Assembly (NCBI GenBank): GCA_958296055.1
Contig: CATQHS010000001.1
Coordinates: 3,209,505 to 3,273,504, forward strand
DNA from: an uncultured Acidimicrobiales bacterium
GTDB lineage: Bacteria > Actinomycetota > Acidimicrobiia > Acidimicrobiales > Aldehydirespiratoraceae
Direction: 5' to 3'
Length of the DNA: 64,000 nt
Part shown: positions 46,446-55,158 of the stretch, piece by piece
How positions within the stretch are numbered: position 1 is the first letter of the stretch
How the letters are laid out: every line of letters starts with the position of its first letter
The notes under the pieces: model-generated
The model's input: the letters and a program-made list of their open reading frames with translations, nothing else
Database searches by the model: none
Told to the model about the DNA's origin: nothing
Program-made: the position numbers and the translations under genes

Positions 46446-47662
46446 CCGCAGAGGAGCAGGCGACCACGGCCGAGCCCGCCCGCGGGGAGAACGCGATGGA
46501 GCAGGCGACCATGGCCGAGCCCGCCCCCGGCGGCCGGTTCGGCCAGTTCGGCGGGATGTTCGTCCCCGAGCCCCTGGTGCCGGCCTGCCAGGAGCTGGAC
46601 CGCCAGTTCTGCTCGGCTTGGGCCGACCCGGCTTTCAAGGCCGAGCTGGACGGCCTGCTGGCCGACTACGCCGGCCGCCCCTCTCCGGTCACCGAGTGCC
46701 CCAACCTGTCCGAGGAGCTGGGCCTGCGGCTGCTGCTCAAGCGCGAGGACCTCAACCACACCGGCAGCCACAAGATCAACAACGTGCTGGGCCAGGCCCT
46801 GCTGGCCCGACGCATGGGCAAGACCCGCCTAGTGGCCGAGACCGGCGCCGGCCAGCACGGCGTGGCCACCGCCACCGCGGCCGCCCTGTTCGGCATGGAG
46901 TGCATCGTCTACATGGGGGCGGTGGACATGGAGCGCCAGGCCCTCAACGTGTTCAGGATGCGCCTGCTGGGAGCCGAGGTCCGGGCGGCCGAGACCGGGT
47001 CGCGCACCCTCAAGGACGCCATCAACGAGGCCCTGAGGCACTGGGTGGCGGTGGTGGACTCCACCCACTACTGCATCGGCTCGGTGATGGGGCCGCATCC
47101 GTATCCGTGGATGGTGCGGGAGTTCCAGCGGGTGGTGGGCGACGAGGCCCGCCGCCAGTGCGCCGAGATCCTCTCCGGCGGGGCGCCCGACACGGTGACC
47201 GCGGCGGTGGGCGGAGGATCGAACGCGGCGGGCATCTTCGCCGGCTTCGTCGACACCGGAGCCGCCCTGGTGGGGGTGGAGCCGGCCGGCGGGGCGGCGA
47301 TCGGGCGCTCCGTTCCCGGCATCGTGCACGGGTCCCGGTCCTATCTGATGCAGGACGAGTGGGGCCAGGTGCTGGAGGCCTCCTCCATCTCGGCCGGCCT
47401 CGACTACCCGGGGGTGGGGCCCGAGCACGCCCATTTGGCCGCGGTCGGCCGGGCCCGCTACGAGTCGGTCACCGACGAAGAGGTGGTGGACGCCTTCGGG
47501 CTGCTGGCCCGCACCGAGGGCATCATCGCCGCCTTGGAGTGCGCCCACGCCCTGGCCTGGGTGGCGCGGGCCCGCCGAGAGCTGGCCGGGACGACCGTCT
47601 TGTTGAACCTCAGCGGCCGGGGCGACAAGGACGTGGCCCAGATGATGGACCTCCTGGAGTGA
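46442..47662 (+). CDS. trpB: Tryptophan synthase beta chain
   Basis: PLP enzyme joining indole and serine, 406 residues. [18 protein letters not shown], the PLP-lysine motif [35 protein letters not shown] and LSGRGDKDV are all present. The GTG 46442 overlaps the trpF stop. The first about 30 residues contain an in-frame duplication (EQATTAEPA then EQATMAEPA, offset 45 bp), and ATG 46496 could be a second start. Confidence 0.96.
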   Translation: MTAEEQATTAEPARGENAMEQATMAEPAPGGRFGQFGGMFVPEPLVPACQELDRQFCSAWADPAFKAELDGLLADYAGRPSPVTECPNLSEELGLRLLLKREDLNHTGSHKINNVLGQALLARRMGKTRLVAETGAGQHGVATATAAALFGMECIVYMGAVDMERQALNVFRMRLLGAEVRAAETGSRTLKDAINEALRHWVAVVDSTHYCIGSVMGPHPYPWMVREFQRVVGDEARRQCAEILSGGAPDTVTAAVGGGSNAAGIFAGFVDTGAALVGVEPAGGAAIGRSVPGIVHGSRSYLMQDEWGQVLEASSISAGLDYPGVGPEHAHLAAVGRARYESVTDEEVVDAFGLLARTEGIIAALECAHALAWVARARRELAGTTVLLNLSGRGDKDVAQMMDLLE

Positions 47663-47734
47663 CCGGGCGGCCGGTGATCGGCAGCCGCCGCGGGGAGGAT
47701 CGGTGACGGGCCGACCCGGGGCCGGGCGAACCCG

Positions 47735-48517
47735 ATGACCGGGCGGCTGGAGGCGGCGCTGCGGGCCCGCCGGGACCGGGGCAAGTGCCTGGTGCCCTAT
47801 CTGACCGGCGGGCTGGGGGCGGGTTGGCTCGACGCGGTGGAGGCGGTGGCCGCGGCCGGGGCCGACGCCATCGAGATCGGCATCCCCTTCTCGGACCCGG
47901 TGATGGACGGCCCCACCATCCAGCGGGCCAACGACCGGGCCTTGGGCTCGGGGGCCACGCCCCAGTCAATCCTTCAGGCCCTGTCCGGAGCCGACCTGGG
48001 CGTGCCGACCGCGGTGATGACCTACGTCAACATCGCCCACCACATGGGCTACGAGCGGTTCGCGGCGTCGCTGGCCGCCGCGGGGGTGAGCGGCTGCATC
48101 CTCCCCGACCTCCCCCTCGAAGAGGTGGACGAGTGGGCCGAGGCCGCGGCCGCCGCCGGGGTGGAGACGGTGTTGCTGGCCGCGCCCACCGCCGGCGATG
48201 AGCGGCTGGGAAGGATCTGCGCCCGCTCCCGGGGCTTCGTGTACGGCGTGGGGCTGATGGGCGTCACTGGGGTGCGGGCCGAGCTGGCCGCCAGCGCCAA
48301 GGTGATGGCGGCCCGGCTCAAAGCGGTGACCGACCGGCCGGTGCTGGTGGGGGTGGGGGTGGGCACGCCCGCTCAGGCCGTCGACGTCTGCTCGGCGGCC
48401 GACGGGGTGGTGGTGGGCTCGGCCGTGGTGCAGCGCATGCTCGACGACGACGGGCCCGAGGAGGTGGCCGGGCTGGTGGCCGAGTTCCGGGCCGCCCTCG
48501 ACGCCGCCCGCCCCTGA
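47735..48517 (+). CDS. trpA: Tryptophan synthase alpha chain
   Basis: Cleaves indole-3-glycerol phosphate; TIM barrel of 260 residues. LVPYLTGGLGAGW, DAIEIGIPFSDPVMDGPTIQRANDRAL with catalytic Glu and Asp, MTYVNIAHHMGYERF, CILPDLPLEE, YGVGLMGVTGVR and VGVGVGTPAQA are seen. ATG 47735 lies 72 bases after trpB. Last trp gene in the window; trpD and trpG are not found. Confidence 0.95.
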   Translation: MTGRLEAALRARRDRGKCLVPYLTGGLGAGWLDAVEAVAAAGADAIEIGIPFSDPVMDGPTIQRANDRALGSGATPQSILQALSGADLGVPTAVMTYVNIAHHMGYERFAASLAAAGVSGCILPDLPLEEVDEWAEAAAAAGVETVLLAAPTAGDERLGRICARSRGFVYGVGLMGVTGVRAELAASAKVMAARLKAVTDRPVLVGVGVGTPAQAVDVCSAADGVVVGSAVVQRMLDDDGPEEVAGLVAEFRAALDAARP

Positions 48518-48556
48518 CCGGCCCGGGCCGGCGATCAGGCAGGGGCGGCTCGGCCC

Positions 48557-48592
48557 GTGGACCACGATCTGATCGTCGTCGGGGGCGGTTGA
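48557..48592 (+). other. 11-codon leader frame copied from the next gene's start
   Basis: GTG 48557 reads VDHDLIVVGGG and stops at TGA 48590-48592, which overlaps ATG 48592. The peptide equals the first 11 residues of the downstream protein apart from the start codon. The DNA is a 31-bp near-perfect tandem copy at a 35-bp offset, so the copy is out of frame with the gene. Confidence 0.65.
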
Positions 48593-50019
48593 TGGACCAC
48601 GATCTGATCGTCGTCGGGGGCGGAGCGGCCGGGCTGGCCGCGGTGCGCACCGGGCTGTGGGTCGGTGCCGACGTGGCCCTGGTGACCGACGGCCCCATCG
48701 GGGGCGACTGCACCTTCACCGGGTGCATCCCCTCCAAGACCCTGATCGCCGCCGCCTCGGCCGGGCTCGGCTTCAGCGAGGCCATGGACCGGGTCCGCTC
48801 GACCGTCGATCAGGTCGCCGCCACCGAGTCGGCCGACGTGTGGCTCCGGCAGGGGGTAACGGTGGTGGAGGGCCGGGGCCGGCTGGTCACCCACGACACG
48901 GTGGCGGTGGACGGCCGGCGGCTCACCGCGCCCCGGATCGTGGTGGCCACCGGCGCCCGGCCCGAAATCCCGTCCCTCGACGGCCTCGACCCCTCCGCCG
49001 GGCCGGCCGGCGGGAAGGCGACCGGCCGCTGGTCCGGGCCGGCCGGTGAGGCCGTGCTCACCACCGAGACCCTGTTCGAGCTGGAGTCGCGGCCGGCGTC
49101 GATGGGGATCCTCGGCGGCGGCCCGACCGGCTGCGAGCTGGCCCAGGCCCTGGCCCGGCTGGGGGTGGAGGTCGTGCTGTTCGAAGCGGCCGAGAGGGTG
49201 CTGGCCGGCGAAGAAGCCGAGGCGTCCTCGGTGGTCGCCGCCGCGCTGACCGCCGCCGGGGTGGAGGTGCGCGCCTCGACCCCGGTCACCGGAGTCTCCG
49301 CCGGAGGCGACGCCGCCGGGGTGGAGGTGCGCGCCGGGTCGGGGGCGGGGGAGGAGTCGGTGACGGTCGAGCGGCTGCTGGTGGCCGCGGGCCGGGCTCC
49401 GGCCGCCGACGGGCTCGGCCTAAGGGAGCTGGGGGTGAAGCTCCGCGGGCCGGGCTGGGTCGTCACCGACGACCGGATGGCCACCAATGTCAAGGGCGTC
49501 TACGCGGCCGGCGACATAACCGGGAGGATGGCCTTCACCCACGCCGCCGACGAGATGGGCCGGCTGGCCGCGGCCAACGCCCTGGGCCGGGGCCCGCGGG
49601 GCCGGTTCCGGGACCGCTGGATCCCGCGGGTGACCTTCACCGACCCGGAGGTGGCCCGAGTGGGCGTCGTCGAGGCCGAAGCCCCGGCCCGAAGCCGGGT
49701 GGCGTACCTGCCCCTCTCAGAGGTGGACCGAGCCGTCACCGACGGCCGGGCCGACGGCTTCATCAAGCTCATGGCCGGGCCCCGGCCGGGGCTGGGCCGG
49801 CTCGGAGGCGGGCAGGTGGTCGGGGCCACGATCGCCGCCCCGAGAGCGGGCGAGATGATCGCCGAGGTGGCGCTGGCCATGCGGACCGGGGCCTTCGCCG
49901 GCCGCTTGGCCCAGACCGCCCACGCCTACCCCACCTGGTCCCACGGCGTCCAGAAGGCGGCCGCCCAGTTCTTCGGCGAGATCGAGGGCCGAAGGGCCCG
50001 CCCGTTCAGCCCGCGGTGA
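48592..50019 (+). CDS. Class I pyridine nucleotide-disulfide oxidoreductase (Lpd-like)
   Basis: FAD/NAD flavoprotein, 475 residues. The FAD loop VVGGGAAGLAAV opens it. GGDCTFTGCIPSKTLI is the redox-active CxxxxC. GILGGGPTGCELAQALARLG is the NAD(P) loop, VYAAGDITG the second FAD motif, and HAYPTWSHGVQ the C-terminal interface where lipoamide dehydrogenases have HxHPT. Here the motif is HAYPTWS, as in mercuric-reductase/soluble quinone-reductase-like members. Substrate open. Confidence 0.85.
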   Translation: MDHDLIVVGGGAAGLAAVRTGLWVGADVALVTDGPIGGDCTFTGCIPSKTLIAAASAGLGFSEAMDRVRSTVDQVAATESADVWLRQGVTVVEGRGRLVTHDTVAVDGRRLTAPRIVVATGARPEIPSLDGLDPSAGPAGGKATGRWSGPAGEAVLTTETLFELESRPASMGILGGGPTGCELAQALARLGVEVVLFEAAERVLAGEEAEASSVVAAALTAAGVEVRASTPVTGVSAGGDAAGVEVRAGSGAGEESVTVERLLVAAGRAPAADGLGLRELGVKLRGPGWVVTDDRMATNVKGVYAAGDITGRMAFTHAADEMGRLAAANALGRGPRGRFRDRWIPRVTFTDPEVARVGVVEAEAPARSRVAYLPLSEVDRAVTDGRADGFIKLMAGPRPGLGRLGGGQVVGATIAAPRAGEMIAEVALAMRTGAFAGRLAQTAHAYPTWSHGVQKAAAQFFGEIEGRRARPFSPR

Positions 50020-50758
50020 GGCCGTGGTCGGCGCTGATCACCGCGCCGTGGATGTTGGCGGCCTCGTCGGAGGCCACGAAGGCGATCAGAGCGGCGATCT
50101 GCTCGGGGGTGCTCATGGACCGCGGGCTGATGCCGGGTCGGATCAGGTCGAAGTCGGCGTCGTCGGGCATGGCGAAGTTGCGGGTCATGGGGGTGTCGAC
50201 CCCGCCGGGGGCGATGGCGTTGACCCTCACCTTGGTCTTGATCAGCTCCATGGCCAAAGCCCGGGTGAGCAGGGCGATGGCCCCCTTGGTGGCTCCGTAG
50301 GCGACGGTGTAGGCCATGCCCATGATGGCGGTGTTGGAGGCGATGTTGACGATGTTGCCGTCCGATTCCAGCAGGTGGGGCAGGGCGGCCTGGGCTAGGA
50401 AGAACGGGCCCTTGACGTTCACCCCGAACATGGCGTCCCAGCCCTCCTCGGTGGCGTCGCCGAAGTGCTCCTGCCAGCAGACGCCGGCGATGTTGCCCAG
50501 CACGTCGAGTCGGCCGAAGGCGGCCGCGCAATCGGCGGCCGCCCGTCGGCAGTCTGGCACCGAGGACACGTCGGCCGTCTGGGTGAGCATGGTCCCGCCC
50601 GCGGCCCTAACCGCGGCGGCGGTGGCCTCGAGGCCGTCGGCGTCCACATCGATCCCGAACACCGAGGCCCCCTCGGCGGCTAGCCGGATGGAGGCGGCCC
50701 GCCCGATGCCCGACGCGGCCCCGGTCAGCAGCGCTGCCTTGCCGTCGAACCGGGCCAT
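50006..50758 (-). CDS. Short-chain dehydrogenase/reductase
   Basis: Classical SDR of 250 residues: cofactor loop TGAASGIGRAA, DVDAD after the second strand (favours NAD over NADP), NIAG, the catalytic Ser region NIASNTAIMGM, and YGATK with catalytic Tyr and Lys; GGVDTPM follows. The substrate is unknown. TAGGGT six bases before the ATG suggests a leaderless mRNA. The alkB-like gene upstream on the same strand overlaps it by 34 bases. Confidence 0.88.
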   Translation of the reverse strand: MARFDGKAALLTGAASGIGRAASIRLAAEGASVFGIDVDADGLEATAAAVRAAGGTMLTQTADVSSVPDCRRAAADCAAAFGRLDVLGNIAGVCWQEHFGDATEEGWDAMFGVNVKGPFFLAQAALPHLLESDGNIVNIASNTAIMGMAYTVAYGATKGAIALLTRALAMELIKTKVRVNAIAPGGVDTPMTRNFAMPDDADFDLIRPGISPRSMSTPEQIAALIAFVASDEAANIHGAVISADHGLTAG

Positions 50759-51474
50759 TCCGCCACCCTAGTCAGCCCCGCCCCGGCCTCCGCCCCGCCT
50801 CCACCCGGGCCTTCACCCTGGCCGCTGGCCGCGGTCCGGGCGGTCCGGGGCCGCGGGCGGCAGCGGAAGGTCACGCTCATGCGGGGCGGGGCGTGGGCCG
50901 CTTTGGGCACGGCGTGTTCCCAGCGGCGCTGGCAGTCGCCGCCCATCACCAGCAGGTCGCCCGAGCCCAGCAGGAACGAACGGGACCGGCCCCCTCCGGC
51001 CGGCCGCAGGGCGAACCGCCGGGGCCCGCCCAGCGAGACGATGGCCACGATGGGGTGGGCCCCGCGCCGGCCGGGCGAGCCGGGCGGGCCCAGCCGGTCG
51101 CGGTGCCAGGCCACCGAGTCGCGGCCGTCGCGGTAGTAGTTGACCCACACCGAGTCGATGGCCTCGCCGTACATCCGGCTCAGGGCCGCGGCCATCTCGC
51201 CGACCACCTCCGGGGCGCCGGGCGAGCCGGGCGGGCACGCCGCCCCCAGCCGGGGCTCGTCCACCATCCGCCCGTACATCCTCCGCCGCACCGACCGCCA
51301 GCCGAGCCGGCCGGCCAGGTCGCCCAGCAGCTCGTCGCCGCCGTGCAGCCAGCGGCGGCCCAGGTCGATCCAACAGGCGCAGTCGAGTCGGAGGCGCTCG
51401 ACGGCCGCCGTGCCGTCCACCCGGGGCCGGCCCTGCGCGAACAGATCGGCTTGATAGTTTCCCAGTCGGGCCAT
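50725..51474 (-). CDS. AlkB-like 2-oxoglutarate/Fe(II) dioxygenase
   Basis: Oxidative demethylase-type fold, 249 residues. The iron motif HRD in VAWHRDRLG, the distal His in RRWEHAVPK and the 2OG-binding Arg in RMSVTFR are spaced as in AlkB family members, with NYYRDGRDS before the HxD. Likely alkylated nucleic-acid repair. The ATG at 51474 is chosen because the upstream frame runs antisense to the MBOAT gene. The 3' 50 codons (Gly/Ala/Pro-rich) overlap the SDR start. Confidence 0.83.
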   Translation of the reverse strand: MARLGNYQADLFAQGRPRVDGTAAVERLRLDCACWIDLGRRWLHGGDELLGDLAGRLGWRSVRRRMYGRMVDEPRLGAACPPGSPGAPEVVGEMAAALSRMYGEAIDSVWVNYYRDGRDSVAWHRDRLGPPGSPGRRGAHPIVAIVSLGGPRRFALRPAGGGRSRSFLLGSGDLLVMGGDCQRRWEHAVPKAAHAPPRMSVTFRCRPRPRTARTAASGQGEGPGGGGAEAGAGLTRVAEWPGSTARQRC

Positions 51475-51507
51475 ACCCGCCGACTTTACCCGAACAGGCG
51501 TATGTAA

Positions 51508-52917
51508 TTGCTGTTCCCCACGTTCACGTTCGCGGCGTTCTTCGCCGTCGTCCTGCCGGTGGGCTGGGCCCTGCGGAGCCGCCCGACCGCGTGGAAGCTG
51601 TTCATGCTGGCCGCGTCGTACTGGTTCTACGCGGCCTGGGACGCCCGGTTCGTGCTGTTGCTGGCGGCCATGACCGTCGGCAACAAGGTGGCGGCCGTGG
51701 CCAACGCCCGGGCCGGGCGCCGGTCGGTCAAGCGCCTGGCCGTCGGCGGGGCGATGGTCCTGGACCTGGGGGTGCTCTCCTTCTTCAAGTACTACGACTT
51801 CTTCACCGACAGCCTGGAGCGCAACCTCGGCCTCTCCAGCCCGGCGCTGGACATCGTGCTGCCGGTGGGGATCTCGTTCTTCACCTTCCAGGCCATCAGC
51901 TACGTCGTGGACGTGCACCGGGGCCAGACCGAGCCGACTGGGCTGCTCGACTTCGCCGTGTACCTGTCGTTCTTCCCCCAGCTCGTGGCCGGCCCCATCG
52001 TGCGGGCCACCGAGTTCCTGCCCGAACTGGCCTCCGCCCGCCGGCCCGACCGGGTGGAGACGGGGCGGGCGGTGCAGTTGATCGGGCGGGGCCTGTTCAA
52101 GAAGGTGGTGATCTCGGATTTCTTGGCCCGGGCCATCGTGGACGACGCCTTCGGCACCCCCAGCGAGTACGGCGCCGTCGACGTGCTCTTCGGGATCTAC
52201 GGCTACGCCGTGCAGATCTACGCCGACTTCTCGGGCTACACCGACATGGCCATCGGCATCGCCCTGCTGCTGGGGTTCCGGTTCCCCCAGAACTTCGACC
52301 GGCCCTACGCGGCCGTCTCCATCCAGGACTTCTGGCGCCGCTGGCACATGACCCTGTCGCGCTGGCTGCGCGACTACCTCTACATCCCCCTGGGCGGCAG
52401 CCGCCGGGGCGAGCTGGCCACCTACCGCAACCTGCTGGTCACCATGGGACTGGGCGGGCTGTGGCACGGCGCGGCCGGGGTCTTCGTGGTGTGGGGCCTG
52501 TACCACGGGGCCGGCCTGGCGGTGGAGCGACTGGCCGCCGAGGGCCGGGGCCGGTGGATCTGGCGGGAGCGCAGCGACCGGGACTGGGGCTGGCTGGGCA
52601 AGCTGCTCACCTTCCATTTCGTGTGCGGGGGATGGGTGCTATTCAACAGCGGCACCCTGGACCGGGCCTGGGAGGTGTTCGGACGGCTGGCGACCGGCTG
52701 GGGAACCGGCCCCGAGCTGTTGAACCCGCTGGTGCTGGCGGCCATCGTCGGGTCGGTGCTGGCCCAGTACGTGCCGGAGAGGCGAGCCCGGAGATGGTCG
52801 TCGGCGATGGCGTCGGTGCCGCTGGGCGCCACTGCGGTGGGGTTTGCGGCGTGGATCATGGTGGTGGTGGCCCTGGGGCCTGAGGGCGTGTCGGAGTTCA
52901 TCTACTTCCAGTTCTGA
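51508..52917 (+). CDS. MBOAT-family O-acyltransferase (AlgI-like)
   Basis: Integral membrane acyltransferase of 469 residues with about ten hydrophobic segments. It has LFPTFTFAAFF at the start, FFKYYDFF, PVGISFFTFQAISYVVDVHRG, QLVAGPIVRATEFLPEL, DFWRRWHMTLSRWLRDYLYIPLGGSRRG and the catalytic His in GLWHGAAGVFVVWGLYHG. It moves acyl groups across the membrane onto a surface polysaccharide. TTG 51508 is the likely start. The next gene is a secreted SGNH-type protein, the usual partner. Confidence 0.9.
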   Translation: MLFPTFTFAAFFAVVLPVGWALRSRPTAWKLFMLAASYWFYAAWDARFVLLLAAMTVGNKVAAVANARAGRRSVKRLAVGGAMVLDLGVLSFFKYYDFFTDSLERNLGLSSPALDIVLPVGISFFTFQAISYVVDVHRGQTEPTGLLDFAVYLSFFPQLVAGPIVRATEFLPELASARRPDRVETGRAVQLIGRGLFKKVVISDFLARAIVDDAFGTPSEYGAVDVLFGIYGYAVQIYADFSGYTDMAIGIALLLGFRFPQNFDRPYAAVSIQDFWRRWHMTLSRWLRDYLYIPLGGSRRGELATYRNLLVTMGLGGLWHGAAGVFVVWGLYHGAGLAVERLAAEGRGRWIWRERSDRDWGWLGKLLTFHFVCGGWVLFNSGTLDRAWEVFGRLATGWGTGPELLNPLVLAAIVGSVLAQYVPERRARRWSSAMASVPLGATAVGFAAWIMVVVALGPEGVSEFIYFQF

Positions 52918-53022
52918 CCGGCCAGTCCGTCTCCGACGATTTCAGGCCGCTGAACAGGGCTTTCAGTCCGGCGGCGGAGGGTTCTGGCCCCGGCTCCGGC
53001 GGAGCGTTACGGTCGGCCGGCA

Positions 53023-54366
53023 ATGGTCTCGATGGAGATCACCGGGCCGGTGTCGGCCGGCGGCGGCGAGCGCTTCGGGACGGCTGGCGGGCCTGGCACC
53101 GTCCAGCCCGCCACCCGGGTGGTCTCCATGCTGGCCGCGGCGGTGACCTGCATGGGGCTGGCCGCGCTGCTGGTGAGCGGGAAGCTGGTGGATATCGCCG
53201 ATCGCCAGCCGCTGGGGGATAGCCGGGACCAGTGGCTGGGGCTGGCCTCCGACGTGGACCGGGTGGCCAACTACCTGTCGCTCAACCGGCCTTACGACCT
53301 GATCCTTGATGTGCGCGGTGCCGGTACCGACGCCGGCCGCCAAGTCGAGTCGATCGAGGCGGTGGCCGCCGCGGCCGGGATCGAGCCCGACGCCCTCCTA
53401 GCCGTCGGCGACGGGGGCACCGGAAACGAGGCCGTCTCGGGCCGGGACGGCTCGTCCTCCGATCCGAGTCCGGACCCGGCCGCCCCGGACCCGGCCGGGC
53501 CCCCAGGCGCCTCCCCGCCGGAACCGTCGCCGCCTCTGGACCCGGCTGGCGGCGCCGTCGGCAGCGATCCGCCCGGCGGCGAAGCATCCGGCGCCGACCC
53601 GCCGGGTGCCGACCCGCCGGGCGGCGAGGCATCTGGTGCCGCCCCGTCCCCGCCGGGGGCCTCCGGCCCGGACTCCGAGTCCGAGACCGAACCGGCCGAA
53701 CCGGCGCCGGCGGGCCGGGCGGTCACCCCGGAGGCGCCGCTGCGGATATATGTGGCCGGGGACAGCCAGGCCACGTACCTGGGCCAGTCCCTGGCCACCG
53801 GCCGGGCCCGAGACCTGTTCGACGTGACCAAGGGCGATCGCATCTCCACCAGCCTGGCCCGGCCCGACTACTTCAACTGGCCTGCCGAGGTGGTGGCGGT
53901 GGCCGAGGCCGATGACCCCGAGCTGTTCGTATTCTTCCTGGGGGCCAACGACTGGCAGGACATGCGGTCCGCCGAGGGCGTCCGTTTGGTGCGGGGCACT
54001 GACGAGTGGAGCCAGGAGTGGTCGTGGCGGCTGTTCGTCACCTTGGAGGCGCTCAAGAGCGAGCACCGCCATGTGGTCTGGGTGGGCCAGCCGCCCATGC
54101 GCGTCGGCTGGCGGGATGAGGGGGCGGCGGTGATGAACGAGATCGCCAGGGCGGTCATCGCCGGCCGGGACGACGCCACCATGATCGACATCTGGGAGAT
54201 GTTCGGCGGGGACGAGGACTACCGGGAGCGGGTGGTCGGCCCCGACGGCGAGGAGTTCCGGGCCCGCCAAAACGACGGGGTCCACCTGCGCCGCGAGGCG
54301 TCGGAGTGGGTGGCCGACCTGGTGGTGGACGCCGTGGCCCGGCGGTGGGTCCTGCCGTTCGGCTGA
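53023..54366 (+). CDS. Membrane-anchored SGNH/GDSL-type hydrolase (DUF459-like)
   Basis: The 447-residue protein has one N-terminal membrane helix (about 35-52), a long Pro/Gly/Ser/Asp-rich spacer (about 125-235), then an SGNH-like domain: YVAGDSQATYLGQ (nucleophile Ser), FFLGANDWQDM (oxyanion Gly/Asn), and NDGVHLRREASEW (Asp-x-x-His). Placed after an MBOAT protein, it probably transfers or removes acyl groups on an outer polymer. ATG 53032 is an alternative start. Confidence 0.84.
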   Translation: MVSMEITGPVSAGGGERFGTAGGPGTVQPATRVVSMLAAAVTCMGLAALLVSGKLVDIADRQPLGDSRDQWLGLASDVDRVANYLSLNRPYDLILDVRGAGTDAGRQVESIEAVAAAAGIEPDALLAVGDGGTGNEAVSGRDGSSSDPSPDPAAPDPAGPPGASPPEPSPPLDPAGGAVGSDPPGGEASGADPPGADPPGGEASGAAPSPPGASGPDSESETEPAEPAPAGRAVTPEAPLRIYVAGDSQATYLGQSLATGRARDLFDVTKGDRISTSLARPDYFNWPAEVVAVAEADDPELFVFFLGANDWQDMRSAEGVRLVRGTDEWSQEWSWRLFVTLEALKSEHRHVVWVGQPPMRVGWRDEGAAVMNEIARAVIAGRDDATMIDIWEMFGGDEDYRERVVGPDGEEFRARQNDGVHLRREASEWVADLVVDAVARRWVLPFG

Positions 54367-54450
54367 GAGCGTTGGCCGGGCCGCCCGGCGGGCCGCGGTT
54401 CGGCTGAGGCCGACCGGCCGCTCGGCGGCTGGCCCGAGGCTGGTCGGGGG

Positions 54451-54999
54451 TCAGTTGTCGGAGGGGTTGCGGGGGTATAGGCGGAGGCGGCGGATAGGGC
54501 CGGTCTGGCGGCCGAGCACCGCCGCCCAGAGCTGGTCGGGGTCGGGCGCGAACGGGTCGGTTCCGGCGTGGTCGAGGACGAACCAGGAGTCCTGGTCCAG
54601 CTCGGCCTCTAGCTGGCCCGGCGCCCAGGCCGCGTAGCCGGCGAAGATGCGGGTCTCGTCCAGCCCGGCGACGTCGCCCGGCTTGCGCTCCAGGTCGACG
54701 GTGCCGATGCGCCCGATCACCTGCGACCAGTGCTGGTCGGCGTCGTCGAGGGCCACCGACGCCAGCGCGATCACCGAGGACGGGCTCACCGGCCCGCCTA
54801 CGAAGATCACCTGGGGGCGGGACACCGCGCCGGCCCATTCATCGATGGTGTTGCGCACCGTCAGTTGACTGGGCCGGTTGAGCACGACGCCGAGGGCGCC
54901 CTCGGCGTGGTGTTCGAGCATGAGCAGCACGGTCTGGCGGAAGTTGGGGTCGAGCAGGGTGGGGGTGGCCACCAGGAGTCTGCCCCGGACCGATTCCAT
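54451..54999 (-). CDS. YqgE/AlgH family protein
   Basis: The 182-residue product has the DUF179 features: GRLLVATPTLLDPNFRQTVLLMLEH, GALGVVLNRPS, VFVGGPV-type FVGGPVSPSSVIAL, and FAGYAAWAPGQLEAEL near the C-terminus. The function is not established. It is convergent with nothing close and lies divergent from thiD. Confidence 0.88.
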   Translation of the reverse strand: MESVRGRLLVATPTLLDPNFRQTVLLMLEHHAEGALGVVLNRPSQLTVRNTIDEWAGAVSRPQVIFVGGPVSPSSVIALASVALDDADQHWSQVIGRIGTVDLERKPGDVAGLDETRIFAGYAAWAPGQLEAELDQDSWFVLDHAGTDPFAPDPDQLWAAVLGRQTGPIRRLRLYPRNPSDN

Positions 55000-55040
55000 G
55001 GGGTGAGTCTTTCACGGCCCGGGCTGGTTGCGGCGCCAGC

Positions 55041-55140
55041 GGTGGGGCGTTGGAGCGGATGGGGGTGCTGGCCGGGCCGGGCGGCCGGGTTCGGGGCGGC
55101 GGTGGAGGCGTTGGAGCGGATGGGGCGCTGGTCGGGCCGG
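55041..55140 (+). repeat. Imperfect 61-bp duplication upstream of thiD
   Basis: GCGTTGGAGCGGATGGGG occurs at 55047 and 55108, each followed by a GCTGG-CGGGCCGG stretch. An incomplete tandem copy between yqgE and thiD; role unknown. Confidence 0.6.
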
Positions 55141-55158
55141 TTGTGGCACCATCGGTTG

